A stretch of 64,000 bases of DNA, from NCBI GenBank assembly GCA_036874045.1, contig CM072339.1:5897501-5961500 (forward strand), read 5' to 3'. Shown piece after piece: positions 1-12,119 of the stretch. Made by a program: the position numbers and the translations under genes. Below the pieces are notes generated by a model, which had not been told where the DNA came from, did not search any database, and worked only from the letters and a program-made list of their open reading frames with translations. Origin of the DNA: Cymodocea nodosa (taxonomy: Eukaryota > Streptophyta > Magnoliopsida > Alismatales > Cymodoceaceae). Position 1 is the first letter of the stretch, and the number at the start of each line of letters is the position of its first letter.

Positions 1-183
1 TTATTCCATAATCTACGAGTTCATTGAGTTCATACCAAAGACAATAATCCAAACTATGTCTTGTAACTTTATAATAATCATAGTATAGAGTTTGTGCATT
101 GGATTGCATGTTCTAGTAAGAATACATCTTTCTTAATTTTATTTTGATTTTACTAAAATATTCAAATATTGATGACACTTTTA

Positions 184-203
184 CTCCCCAACAATGATGC
201 CAA
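184..203 (-). repeat. Primer-binding site of a minus-strand Athila/Tat-like gypsy element
   Basis: The reverse complement reads TGGCATCATTGTTGGGGAGT. From memory, the Athila/Tat primer-binding site is TGGCGCCGTTGCCGGGGA. All differences are C-to-T or G-to-A transitions, mostly at CpG/CpNpG sites, as expected of an old methylated element. The LTR would begin at about 209 (TGTATTTGTGC) and run right, with the internal region off the left edge. Confidence 0.6.
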
Positions 204-1470
204 AAATTTGTATTTGTGCTTGTGTGTTTGATTTTTAATTTATTGCAATTACACAATGTCTTATTGAAGGTAATGGTAAATATAAATCAATCTCATAGAG
301 AGTAATGGTTATTAATAATATATTTCAATTAAGTACCCTTAATTAATTAATAGTTGTTAGGCTATAATTTAATTAAGAGTTTTAAACAATTCTAAAACCA
401 CTAACCTATAAATGACATTTGTTAAGTTTGATCAAATTATATGAAGTACTTTGTAATGTTTGCACAAACCTTACAAACAAATGCAATGAAATCCAGCCAA
501 GCTTTAAACTTCACAAATTGAATTCAAATTGTTATATTCTACTCAAAACTTTCAATGATATAACTAATTCTACACAAAAGCAAAATTGATTAAACTTCTA
601 AATTTACTTTTTTAATAGTTAAACACAAATAAACTTTGTTTACCCTACAAACATAGACATTACAAATGAACATATGACTTCTTTTAGATCTCATTCATAC
701 TTACAAAAGAAAAGAACAATGTTTTGAATTACAAACTTAAGAACACACAAATATAGGTGATGTAATCAATAACCAAGTAGTTGATCCAACACTATTTCTA
801 CCCATTTACTTTGAATTTAGAGATGTTTTCTTCAATAGAATTTGGTTTCAACACCCTTTCTAGTGTAGCAATTACTCACAATGTGAATCAGTCTCCACAC
901 GAGATGTTACAAACCTTGATTCTTGCTCTTAGAAAGATAAAATGGCTAAACGTAGAGAGAAAGTAGTTTGGCAATTGTTCAAACTTGAATTTATGCAATT
1001 TCTATAGGTTAACTCATGCATTTTGTGAGAAAGTAGTATGAGGGTTTAAAGGCTTGCTACACTCGCTAAGTGTAGTCGTGTTCTCTATGAAAGTGGCCTA
1101 AATTAGTTTTAATCAATTTATAGTTATTTTGTTATAATTTTCAAGTTACCTTTGAGTTATTACTAGGGGACTAGCAAATCTTAAGTATGGGGGACTTGTT
1201 CAAACTTGAATTTATACAATTTCTATAGGTTAACACATGCATTTTGTCGGATTTAAGTTGCCATTAGTATAGTTTAATATGGAATGATAAGTTATGTATA
1301 ATTCCAAGCAAATGCATGTTTTAGATGTAATTAATGCATAAATTTTATTGTTAAGGTCATTAAAAATTATTTGGCAAATGTTTGGTGTGAAAAACTTATT
1401 TGATTTGTTTTTATGCTTATATTAATAAATTCTTTTTGAAATAAACAAACAACTTTTCACATAAATTATA
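204..1470. repeat. Gene-free AT-rich DNA, probably LTR of the flanking gypsy element
   Basis: I see no gene. The start shares the wording 'TTGCAATTACACAATGTCTTATTG' in weak form with repeats at 1,490 and 20,710, so it is probably a decayed LTR. A 52-bp segment is duplicated at 975-1,026 and 1,196-1,247 with two mismatches. Confidence 0.4.
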
Positions 1471-1474
1471 TATT

Positions 1475-1740
1475 AAGTCCAATTTGTATTTTTAACTGCA
1501 ATTGCACAATGTATATTGTATTTATGTGCAAGTACAGGTCAATCCCACAAAGATTGAGTAAGAATTGTGTACTATTTCAATTTTTATATTGGAGTTTATA
1601 TGTGTTCAATTAAGCACTTCATTGAGTTACAGTTAACTCAACGGACTTAGTTTATGGAGTTATGGATAACTCAACGAACTAACCTCATGGACTTAAGTTA
1701 ACTCAACAAACTAACCTTGTAGACTTAAGTTAACAGATAA
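1475..1740 (+). repeat. Partial LTR-like repeat, same family as 20,690-22,440
   Basis: From AAACAAACAAC (~1,443) through TGCAATTGCACAATGTATATT and the hairpin array at 1,620-1,740, this parallels 20,670-20,925 in the same orientation, including flanking sequence. No open frame is seen. Confidence 0.55.
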
Positions 1741-1859
1741 ACTTATATTCCAAGAAATGAAGAACGTGGTTAACGTAGAAAAGAACATGATTTACATGAA
1801 GAATTGTTATTCACTTGAAGGATAGAAGCCATCAAGTTGTATTCGTAGAAACTACTCAA

Positions 1860-3565
1860 CACAATGTGTTTAGAATGAAATTATGCATAATATTAGTGAT
1901 TAATAATGGTTAATTACATAGTATTTAACTTATCATATGAGAATTAAGCCATTATGTTATAATTATACAATTATGAGCTTTAATTAAAGAATATGCATAA
2001 TTTAAAGGAATTAAACATTAATTAAGTATTATTTCTAAAAGATTGAAAACCTAGTTTACATGTGGTTTTATAGTATTAAACATGAAGTCTCATAATATTA
2101 CTAAGGTAAGTTTACGAAACCTCGTAACATTACTAAGATAAGTTTATGGAACCTCGTAAAGTTAGTAATTATTCACACGTCCAATTATGAATTATTAAAA
2201 ATTACTTTTTTTTACATATTAAGTGTAAGCGTTATATAAATATTTGTTCTATTAAACTATAGAACTTGACAAGTCTATTGAGTTAAGCTTAACTCAATGA
2301 GGTTGGTTCGTTGAGTTATAGTTAAGTCAACAAAGTAAGTCCGTTAAGTTATACTAACTTCATGGACTAGTTATTTTCTAATATTTGATGGTGAGCAATT
2401 ACAGAAAATTTGAAGGAAACTACGTTTCTTGAATCACACCATGATCTAAATCATGGAATGACAAAGTAATCATCATCATTGATGAGAAGGAAGGAAATTT
2501 AACTAGTGATTTAGGTAGAAGCAGTTATTACTGAAAGAAATATAAAAGAAAAAGAACAAAGAATAAAGAAAATGGGGGGAGAACCACGCTAACTATAGAA
2601 AGCATCAGACGTTCCTTGAGCTCCTATCAATTCTACCATTACCACCATTTATCAAAGGTCTATAAGGATACTTTCTAGATGTCGAGTCGATTCCGAGCCA
2701 AACACGATGATTGACAACTACTATGAGGAGTGACCGCATCACAAGAAGGAAAGACATTTTCACCAAGCACTAAATCATCTCTCAAAAGACAGTAAAACTT
2801 CTAGCCCTAGTTTCAGGTTGGTGCCTCTATGCTGAAGAGGAGATCAAGTTACAAAAGTCTAGGTTCGCAATCTAGTAGGGAGAGGAGTATTTAACAGTAA
2901 GTGGTTAAGTTTCAATGGTGTAATCGTGTCACATGTAGTGATAAAAGTTTCATACTGTCAATAGAGAATTTTACCTTTCATCACTCACTCATCTTAAGGA
3001 ACAAAACAAAAATCATTATCTTTTGTTATGCTTATTAAGTCTGTGTTGTATCGTTTGTGTCTGTATTGTTAGTATTGTTGAATGTTTGTGTTTATTTTAT
3101 TTCAATTATAAAAATAGTATTACTGAGTGTTTAAACTAGGTAATATAAATATCTGAAATCTTGATTAATAAATTCTATTGTTTGGAATATTGAATGCTAG
3201 AATTAATCAATGATGAAGGTAATATGAAATAACATTCAAAAGCTTAATTAATGTTGTTTGTAATATATAGAACTACCCAATGAATGGATGTGTTCTTTTG
3301 CAAGCAGCAATATTAATCGTAAGTTACTAGAGTGCTCATTGAGTTAACCATAACTCCATAAGGGAAATTTGTTGCATTAAGCATAACTACACAAAGTAAG
3401 TCTATTGAGTTAACTGTAAATCAACGGAGTGATCATATTGTAAATATACACTAAACTCTGGCTATGAAAAGTTATAGAGTAAATTGATTTTGATAATTCC
3501 CTATAGGTTTGACTTGCACTTACACACTTATACAATAAATGTTGTGCACTTGTAATCAATTTAAC
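1860..3565 (-). repeat. LTR-like repeat, inverted copy of 20,690-22,440
   Basis: Read on the minus strand this follows 20,700-22,420. The shared landmarks are the start motif (3,565-3,490), the hairpin array (3,430-3,335), a GC-rich block around 2,640-2,900 (GGTCGATTCCGAGCCAAACAC-like, matching 21,545-21,610) and the AT-rich block ending CATTCTAAACAC (~1,862 versus ~22,415). No coding. Probably a long LTR; the class is inferred. Confidence 0.6.
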
Positions 3566-6152
3566 GAACTAAGTTATTGAAATTAGAAATTATTTGTGAA
3601 AATTACTTATTATTTATAAAAAATACACTTACGTAGACAAGACACAATGTACTATCTCCACTCACAAGAACGTGGTCTCATATCAATACTACCATATAAG
3701 GAAACATGGAAACTACGTTGTCGCTCTCTCCCTCTTCGTCCAATGCCATTCCCATGCATATTCAATTCAGAACTTCCATAATCCACCTATCCAGTTCCTC
3801 TAGAGAGGAGATTGATGACCTCTTATTCTTCATTCTTCACCTTGATGTGGTCACTATAGGCTTCTCTAACCTAAGCATACTCTTGAAGGAAAGTCTCTTG
3901 GCACCTATTGCTTCCCTATGTTGCTTCTTACCACTGAATTTATGTGAGTGACACATAGACATTTAGTGTAAGTTATGAAAGAAGGATTGCTAGTTTGACA
4001 ACTTAGTGGTTCAGAAGTAAAGACAAAGAGAAAATCTTGACTTGAGTAAGTCTCAAAGGGGGAAGGTTGTAGTGCCAAATTAGGTATTCTCTCATTTTTC
4101 CTTTTTTATTTCTTTAATTCTTAGTATTCCCCTCATATTATGTTAAACCCTTGCCTGTTTATGAAATTAGTGTAAACTATGATAATATCTTTGTTATTCA
4201 ATGTTGTGTTTGTGTTTATTTCCATTTGAAGGAGTTATCTCGTTGAATATGTTGTGTTTATTTGTTAAGTGTTGTATCTTGAATAGAAAAGAAAACAGTC
4301 AAAAATATTAAAGTCAATTGATGAATCTTATTTTAAGAAAGTTAACCAACTTACCAATGTAGTGAGTCTGTTGGTTAAGTAGTTTGCCAACAAAGTCCAT
4401 TGGTTAACCTATTCCATTAACTGCAAAGAAGAAAATGTTTGAGAAATTGATACACTAATTTCAAGTGACTTGCACTTCGAGGTTTCATTATGGTCATACT
4501 AACCCTACGCTCGTATCATTAGTAAAGACATTTACCAATGATATTTCGATAAGTATAAAATCTTAATATCATATAGAGGAAGTAGAAGTATTTTTCCCAA
4601 TAGCTACACATAGTTAAAAATAGTTTAAGTAGAATTACATGTTAATTAGAATTTACTTCAAGAAATTGAAAGAGTTAATTAGTTAGAAGGAACAAACGTG
4701 AAATTGTTAAGTTTTTAATTAATTGTTAGGCATCCTAAGTAAAACTAATAACTCTAATCCCTGAAGACAAGCCCATATTTGCATTCTATTTACAATTGAA
4801 TCTATGCACTTGCAGTATAACAAAGTATCAACTATTTAGTAATTAAATATAGTGTACTAAATAGGAGTGAACAGTAATCCAAAGACATACAAACAAACAG
4901 ATAGAAGAATGAAGGTTGGATCACTTCCTTTCTAGTGTTCATCACCTTTTATAAGTTTGATTTCAGCAACTATCAATTGCTCCATGATCTTCCACTTGTC
5001 GTTTCCATCTCCCATGATACTTTCATAGCATCTCTCCACATGGATTCTCATCATTTCATTTAAAGAAATTATTACAGGAGAAAACTACATATACTCAAGA
5101 AATGAAATTAGAAAGCTCTCATAAAGTTCAACAATCCTTTTACGAATATATCTAATCCATAATCACTTTAAAATTGAATTTAAATAAAACTCACATGATA
5201 ACTTAAAATATCACATGCAATAGAGAATAACCAAACTATACAAATAAGTTTGTATAGTTTACACAAACCTTACAAACTAAGTCTATATAATTTATTCAAA
5301 CCTTATAGACTAAGTCCATATAGTTTGAACTTAAGCATTAAAACTTCAATTTTATTTTTATATTCTAACAAATTCAATTAACTTAGCTCGATTTACCTTA
5401 ATTATAACCATAATCAAAGAGCTTATTATATTTTAGAGGTTAACTATTCATTGTCTTGCTAATCTATTTTTACTCATAATACTTCTCAATAATAAGAATA
5501 AATCTACGTTCTTTTATAAATTAACCTCTACAAACATAATTTTTTTAGTCTAAACACAACATATAATATGATTTGTTCTTATAACAAAATATAGCATGTA
5601 ATCCACAATACAATGTAAGAGAAATAATTCATGACTTGTACTAGTGTTGTGTGTATAATCATGCTTCACGCAAATGATTTCATGTCTTAATAATGTTGCT
5701 ATTAAATACATACATGAAGTCAACCTATAAAACTAATTCAATTTCTAATAAATGAGTTATTGGACTTAGTATTACCTCAATCAAAGATAAATTTGTATAT
5801 TAATGACTTTTAGTTCATAAAACAAGCATAGTTCTAAAAATATAAATGATATGTAATTTATCATTAAAACATATATAATGTAACTTGAGATATACAATAT
5901 GCATGTATTAGTATACACTAAAATATACAAATTTAGACTTTACAACTAACATCCCAACTCATATGCTTGGGAATCTCTTGCATCTTGGAAAAAAGAGTCA
6001 CCATTAAATTTATTGGAAGGTAAACTAGGAAAACCTTATGATGCAACATAGGACAATGCATGCAAGTGACATCCATCTCCTAAGGAGATAATGTTAGTTG
6101 ACCTAACTAAAGAGTTTCAAGTAAGTTTTCTAGTTATATGTAAAGAAGGTAT
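3566..6152. other. No gene; decayed repeat sequence
   Basis: AT-rich with no supported coding region. About 5,690-5,880 resembles 16,500-16,610 ('AAAGATAAATTTGTAT...CATAAAACAAGCATA'), so part of it is repeat DNA of the LTR-like family. The 81-codon open frame at 3,706-3,951 has no recognisable product. Confidence 0.4.
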
Positions 6153-6155
6153 TAA

Positions 6156-7420
6156 GGGGGGGTTTGTGCTTTCCAGTAATGCTAGGAAAGCTTGGGAAAG
6201 GTAGCATTGGGAAACACTTTCCCAAGGTTGCCATGTTTGTGTAAAATGATCATTAGTAGATGATTTCCCAACTCCCCCCCTCGGTAAGGTCAATAAAACA
6301 TCTCCCAAAAACCCTTGAAGCATTCACTACTCCAACACTTGTGATTGCCAATGCTCACAACTACTGACACTCACGACTATCGATGCTTGCAACTCTGACA
6401 CTTATGGCTCAGATGTTCGCGACTATTGCTCTTGAGTTGTGTCATCGCATTGCAACAAGCCATCACATTGTCAATGCTCTAGAAGATTCGCTCCCATCCA
6501 TCACAGTTGCTCCACAAGGTGAGCAAAAGATGCATATTTCCATATTTGTGATTTCTTGATGTATATTGTTCCTATTTACTTAATGTCCTATTTGCTTGAT
6601 GTATATTGGATTTGTTAATATATAAAACTCATATTATTATATAAATTTATGTCTTATGATCTAGATGATTTTAAGTTAATTAATTGAGATGATTATGCAT
6701 AAGATTGTTTGATCATATATATATACACCTGTAATGGTTTTTGCTTCAAATTATATGAAGTTTAGATTACACATAATTGAGATTATTATATGTTGAACCT
6801 GAGTTTAATAAGATTGTATCATTGTTCTATTATAATCAATTAATATTGAAGTAAAAAAATTTTCTATCATCGTTTTCTTATATGAACCTTTTTTTTTATC
6901 AATTGATTTTAAGATAAGATTCGATAAGATTAGAAGAAAAACTTGTAATCTATACATGCATAGTTTCATAATCTTCTTAAATATGTATTATTATATTTAA
7001 AAATGCACTACAAAATACTTTGAACTTTTTTCATTTTCTTATGATTTCATTTTTATGCATTTTGTATTATAATTTATTCATAACAAAATAATTATGTACT
7101 ATATATTATATTATAGTATACTACTTTAAAACATAATTAATATATACTATATTATTTAAAATATTACTTTCAAGTTGTACTATTATTTAATATTTCAAAA
7201 ATTATTAAAAATTGTATTTCTCATCATTTCTTATTATGTCAAAATTTTATGTCATTTTTCATTATTCCATTTCCTGTTGTGCACAAACATGTAGCAATTT
7301 CCTATCATTTTTCGTCATTTCTTAACGTACACAAATGCTTAAACGTTTCTATCATTTCCCAACAATTCTAACAATTCCCATCATTTCCTTTTCTGAGAAA
7401 AATTATGCACAAACACCCCC
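6156..7420. mobile_element. Non-autonomous TIR DNA element (PIF/Harbinger, Tourist-like)
   Basis: The left end GGGGGGGTTTGTGC and the right end GCACAAACACCCCC are inverted repeats. Both are flanked by TAA (6,153-6,155 and 7,421-7,423), the target duplication of PIF/Harbinger elements. The 1,265-bp interior is AT-rich with no transposase. The assignment rests on the ends and the TAA duplication. Confidence 0.6.
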
Positions 7421-7423
7421 TAA

Positions 7424-8030
7424 ATACCTCATATGCCCAACTAAGGATTGGTCTCTCAAATACATAATAGGTGTTAGTATGTGTGTGTATATTAATGTAA
7501 ATGCATTTATGTATACAACACGAGAATAGAAATTGAGTTAGACCCAAAAGAGAGTGAAGCAATGGGCTAAAGATGAGGAAAGTTAAGGGTTTATGAGAAA
7601 ATCATGTATAACATTATTCATCTACGTGTGGAGATGGATCCTAGATGAGCCTGGTTCTAATGGGTTAAAGCCTAAGGTCAATCGGGTGATGCGATAGACC
7701 ACACTATTGTATATCAACAAGGAGGTATAATGGGTTAAAGCCTAAGGTCAATCGGGTGATGCGATAGACCACACTATTGTATATCAACAAGGAGGCTGGT
7801 GAATTATACATGGAGGTGCCTAACTTAGGCTAACAATATGCAAGGGTGCAAGGAGGCTAATCTTGAATGTTAGGTGAGTTTGGCTACCATGGGCTTCTAA
7901 TTGGCCTAAAGTCACATATTGCTAGAAATCATAGACCTTACAACGATAGGGTTTGTGTTATTCACTAACCAACCAAGGTAGGAGAGTTAAGGTATAAAGA
8001 TAACAAGACAAATCCACATCTAGCATAGAG
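7424..8030 (+). repeat. Dispersed repeat, inverted copy at 22,440-22,860
   Basis: The blocks around 7,440-7,560 and 7,600-7,720 (GACCACACTATTGTATATC) match the reverse complement of 22,860-22,500 at moderate divergence. No coding region. It contains the 70-bp tandem duplication described separately. Confidence 0.5.
7658..7795 (+). repeat. 70-bp tandem duplication
   Basis: The 68 bp from TAATGGGTTAAAGCCTAAGG to AACAAGGAGG occur twice without mismatch (7,658 and 7,728). The homologous repeat at 22.5 kb has a single copy, so the duplication arose here, recently. Confidence 0.9.
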
Positions 8031-9960
8031 TTTATCTAGAATGTGCATGCACAATAAATGCTAAAAGGTTGTAATTAGGGGCATTTATAGGTGTATACTT
8101 AGTTTAAAAAAAATTTAGGATCTTCAAGCAAGACTTGACGACAATAGCAATAGTTCCAATGGTGAAGGTAGTGATTCCAACAATGGAAATAGTGATTCTA
8201 GTGTTGTTGGTAGTGGAGGCATGGCTTTGACGATGATTCCAATGGAGCTAGTAGAGAAGGCAATGGTGGAGTTGGTAAGGGACTTTTTGGCAAATCTTTG
8301 AAAGCTTCAACAACAATGGCAAAGACTTGATGAATCCTCATGGAAGCAAGTGGAGGCTTGCAAACAATGTGATAAAGCTCATCAGGCCAAGCAATGAAAA
8401 CGTAGGATCCAAGTGGCAAGGCTAGTTGGTCTTATGGTAGAGCAAGTGATAGGGCTAGTGGTGGATTTGGCAAAGCTCATGATGGATGTGGTGGAAAGCT
8501 TGCAATGAAGTAGATGAAGGTAGAGGAAGAACTTTCTCTTAGGGTTGCTCAAGGTCAATTCTCAATCTTCCCTTTGAGGTGTGGGTGGAGTTCAACGATT
8601 TTAGAGGGGTAATAAAGGCCCTAGCTAAACATGGTAGAGTTAGAGCAACAATGCTTCTTTGTTTCTTATGAATGGGGAACCTAATTATCAATTAAAGCAT
8701 TAGAGGGAAGTTCGATCGAGGTGCATGGAATCCAGTGAGATCCAAGCAAGGTGCCCAGTTGATGGGTCAAAGTGGCCTTTTATAGCCACATTCGAGGGGT
8801 GTTGAAACAGTGGAGAGGGTAGTGAACAATAGTGGCATTAGTGATGAATGGTGGTTACAAAGTCCAATGCTTGTTGGTTCTTCACTAGGTCGTGAGCTCC
8901 TTTAATGCAAATAGTATAGGAGGCAAGGTGCACAAAGAGTTGTAATGGTCTACATGTAGGTGTTGATATGAAAACCAAGGAATCACTCATGGAGGAGGTG
9001 CATCTCATTGAATGCATGTCAAAGAGTGTGTTGGTGTTGGTGTTGGTTTCGCACACAGACAATAGACTAATGAGAGTTGAATCTTTCACGAGATCATCAA
9101 GGGGCCATGCAAATTCTTAAAGGAGGCACAGGAGGAGTCATGGAGCAGCAGCACACTAATTCAGACCAAGTGTTGGTTGATACACTAAATGATGAGGAAT
9201 GCTAGGCAGCAAGGCTAGAGGAGATGTTATCGTCAAAGACAAAAGTGCAAGCAAAATAGGCAAGATCTCGGTTGTTCAATCGAACTGATCTAGATCGTTA
9301 GATTGACAAAGGGATAATATTAAATCTGAGTCATTAGATTAAAGAGATAAGCTTAATTAAATCTGAGTTGCTATATATTTAAGTTAGGAAAATGCAAGTT
9401 GTTGGATCACAATGCAATCTAGACCATCAAATGAAAATTATAAGGTCGAGATCGATGTCACTTAAGTTAAATGAATCGTAACCATTAGATCTCATAGATT
9501 AAAATCAATAACTAACTTAGATTATAATGCGAAGGGGTATCTGATCCAATCATTGATCCGAGATCAAATGATCGAGACTTGTCTGTCCCTAAAGGTGTGT
9601 CTGAAGAAGGTCGCCAAGGAGCAAGTGGTGACAAGTTGATTCTTCTACCACTTGTCAATTGGAAAAGCCATCAAAGGGGGGTGACATGTGTGGCAACAAG
9701 CTGATTCTATCACAGACCTCCCAGAAATCAATCACAAGTGGTCAAAATCCATTGCAAGGGTTGCCAAAGAAGCCATTGGAGGTGTCGTCATGCGAGTTTC
9801 GACTATTTATTTGCTTGAGACGATTCTTTAGGGTATTCCAAGGAGTATTGGAATATTTCTTAGGCATGAACGAGCACTCCCTTAGCTCAAGATTGGCTCG
9901 GGTGACATGATTTAAGGCGTCGATGTTTTTCTACATGTGAAGAGTCCAAGAGTGAGATCT
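8030..9960. repeat. Left arm of ~2-kb inverted repeat
   Basis: This arm pairs as reverse complement with 12,120-14,300. Landmarks are GGAGGTGTCGTCATGCGAGT (9,778) against the complement of 12,350; GGATCACAATGCAATCTAGA (9,402) against 12,705-12,725; and the run of short 'AATGGTG/TAGTGAT' repeats at 8,120-8,290 against 13,830-14,180. The arms are well diverged. No supported gene. Confidence 0.6.
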
Positions 9961-11490
9961 ACAAGAGGCTTTTTTTATTCAAATCAAAAGTTATCATCGG
10001 TTTTGAATTTGTTTTTAACTCTTGATTTAGATTTGTTTAATGAGATGGTGACATCATCAAGATGTCATCACTTAGCAATAATTTTCATTAAGATAGTATA
10101 AGTTGATTTTCTTGATAAATTTTTAAGATTTAATTATTTTTTATCGTAATAATTAATTATTATAATAAATATTATTTCATATGAAGAATTGAGTCATTCG
10201 TCAAAATAATTTGTTCAGCTTAAAGAAGTTTGTGCTTGACGAAAAAAATTCAAAAGAAAAATAAAATTGTTTGACCTTGGTAGGCGATTAGGAGGGAAGA
10301 GTAAAAAAAATATTAAAATGAAATTTAATGACATTAATATTTATTATTTTTAATAAATAAAAAGTACATTTAATATTAGTAGTTTATGCACTTGAATTTA
10401 ATTTATACATTTTATTTGTATTTGATATTAAATTTTGTTAATATTAATATTTAATTTAAAAAAAATTATGATTCATTTTTTTTGTAAGTTACTGATTTTC
10501 CTTGTTATGCCCAAACAACCCCTTATTGTTATTTCTCTTCTCCAACCTTCTATTAATGAGCGAGCCTTAAACACATGTGGTGGAGAAAAAGTTCTAAAAC
10601 CATGTTCAAATTATTACATGTAAAAGTAGGGAGCATCATTCCAATGTATCATATATTAAATATTAAAGTCAATTTATGTACATTTACTTGTAACATTTAT
10701 ACATATATAAATAAAACACAAGAAAGAAACATTTACTTTATGATACTTATGGACATACAAATAAGTCACGGATGAGAGGAAATGTTGGAAAAGTTCTGTA
10801 TCGATAAAAGTAGAAACAAAATTAGCTTTTATATATGATGAACTATTTCAATTATTATCAATTAGGTTTAAATTAAATTTTTAATATTAAACATGTATTC
10901 GTCGTAAGAAGAATTAAATCATATATAGGATGAATTGAAAGTCATTTTATTTGAAATTTTTATATACTTATATAAATTGAACAAATAATTATTTAAAGTT
11001 AAAGAGGAAAAAGATAAGAAAAAATAGAATAAGAAAAAATTGAAGTACAAAAGAAAAAATATGATGATGAGGATCAAAAATCTACAAAAGATGAAGGGGA
11101 ATATATATATATATATTAAATGAAATATTGCATGTTAGGCGTCATATGTGATCTCATTTAGTGAGTGGTTAACGCTCAAAAGGCAAACAACCCTTGTTTC
11201 TTCTGGAAAGTTGATTTGTCATGTTGACGCTGCTGCGTGGAATTTTTTTTTTTTTTTTCATTTAAAAAAAGACATGTTCAATCGGACTTTGACAGATCAA
11301 GTGTGCCTTTTCTTTTCTTTTCTTTTTTTAAAAAAAATTAAGTATGCTTGTTGTACTGACAAAAAAATCCAAAAAAAGATGCCAACATGCAATAATGTAT
11401 AAATTTTGTATTCGTCAACATTCAAAGCTTGTGATCGAGGACAGTATTGAGTTTTCCTTCTCAACACGGAAAGAATTTTGAGTAACCTAT

Positions 11491-11520
11491 TATGATATGA
11501 TATGATATGATATGATATAA
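11491..11520 (+). repeat. (TATGA)n microsatellite
   Basis: Five perfect TATGA units and one imperfect unit in the spacer between the inverted-repeat arms. Confidence 0.9.
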
Positions 11521-12086
11521 TAGGTCACGATTATATGGGACCCGTAAATTTTTATTTTTATTTTGTAGCTTTGCGGCGGCCATTGTTGCGGGCCATTTTT
11601 TTCGAATAAAAACACCAGGCACGTCCGAGGGAAAAAATCACCGTTCTCGCGATCATTGAAAGTTGACCTGCAGCCGCAAAAAAATCAACCTGTTATTTTC
11701 AAGTTAACGATCGATTAAATTGAATAATTTGTTAGCTGGTGACAGATTGCAAGAAATTTATTTATTTAAAATCATTCAAAATTTATATTTTAGTCTCTAT
11801 CTTTTTAATTTTTTCATAAAAAGCTTCTAAAGTTTTTGAAATTGCACCTAAGTCTACCAACAGTTTAAACGGCTAATTAAGGATCTATTGACCATTTTGA
11901 TTTTCTTTATAATATGTAAACAAGCTTTTTATTATTAGTGAAAATATTTTAAATAAAAAAAGATATGTTAAATGCATATACTTTTTGTCGTCCTGTTCAC
12001 TAAGAACATAGATGATGATTTTGCAAATATAAATATTAACAACTATTTTGTTTTATTATTGTAAAAGTTTTTTTTTTTTTCTTTAT

Positions 12087-12105
12087 TATATATATATATA
12101 TATAT
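12087..12105. repeat. (TA)n microsatellite
   Basis: A TA dinucleotide run, preceded by poly-T at about 12,068-12,080, at the inner edge of the right inverted-repeat arm. Confidence 0.85.
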
Positions 12106-12119
12106 TGTAATTTTTGTCA

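Larger units (their letters stand above)
9961..12119. other. Spacer between inverted-repeat arms, no gene
   Basis: Mostly AT-rich. It holds a (TATGA) microsatellite and poly-T/(TA) runs, and a GC-rich, CpG-containing island at about 11,565-11,700. Neither transposase nor other coding sequence is recognisable. Confidence 0.5.
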
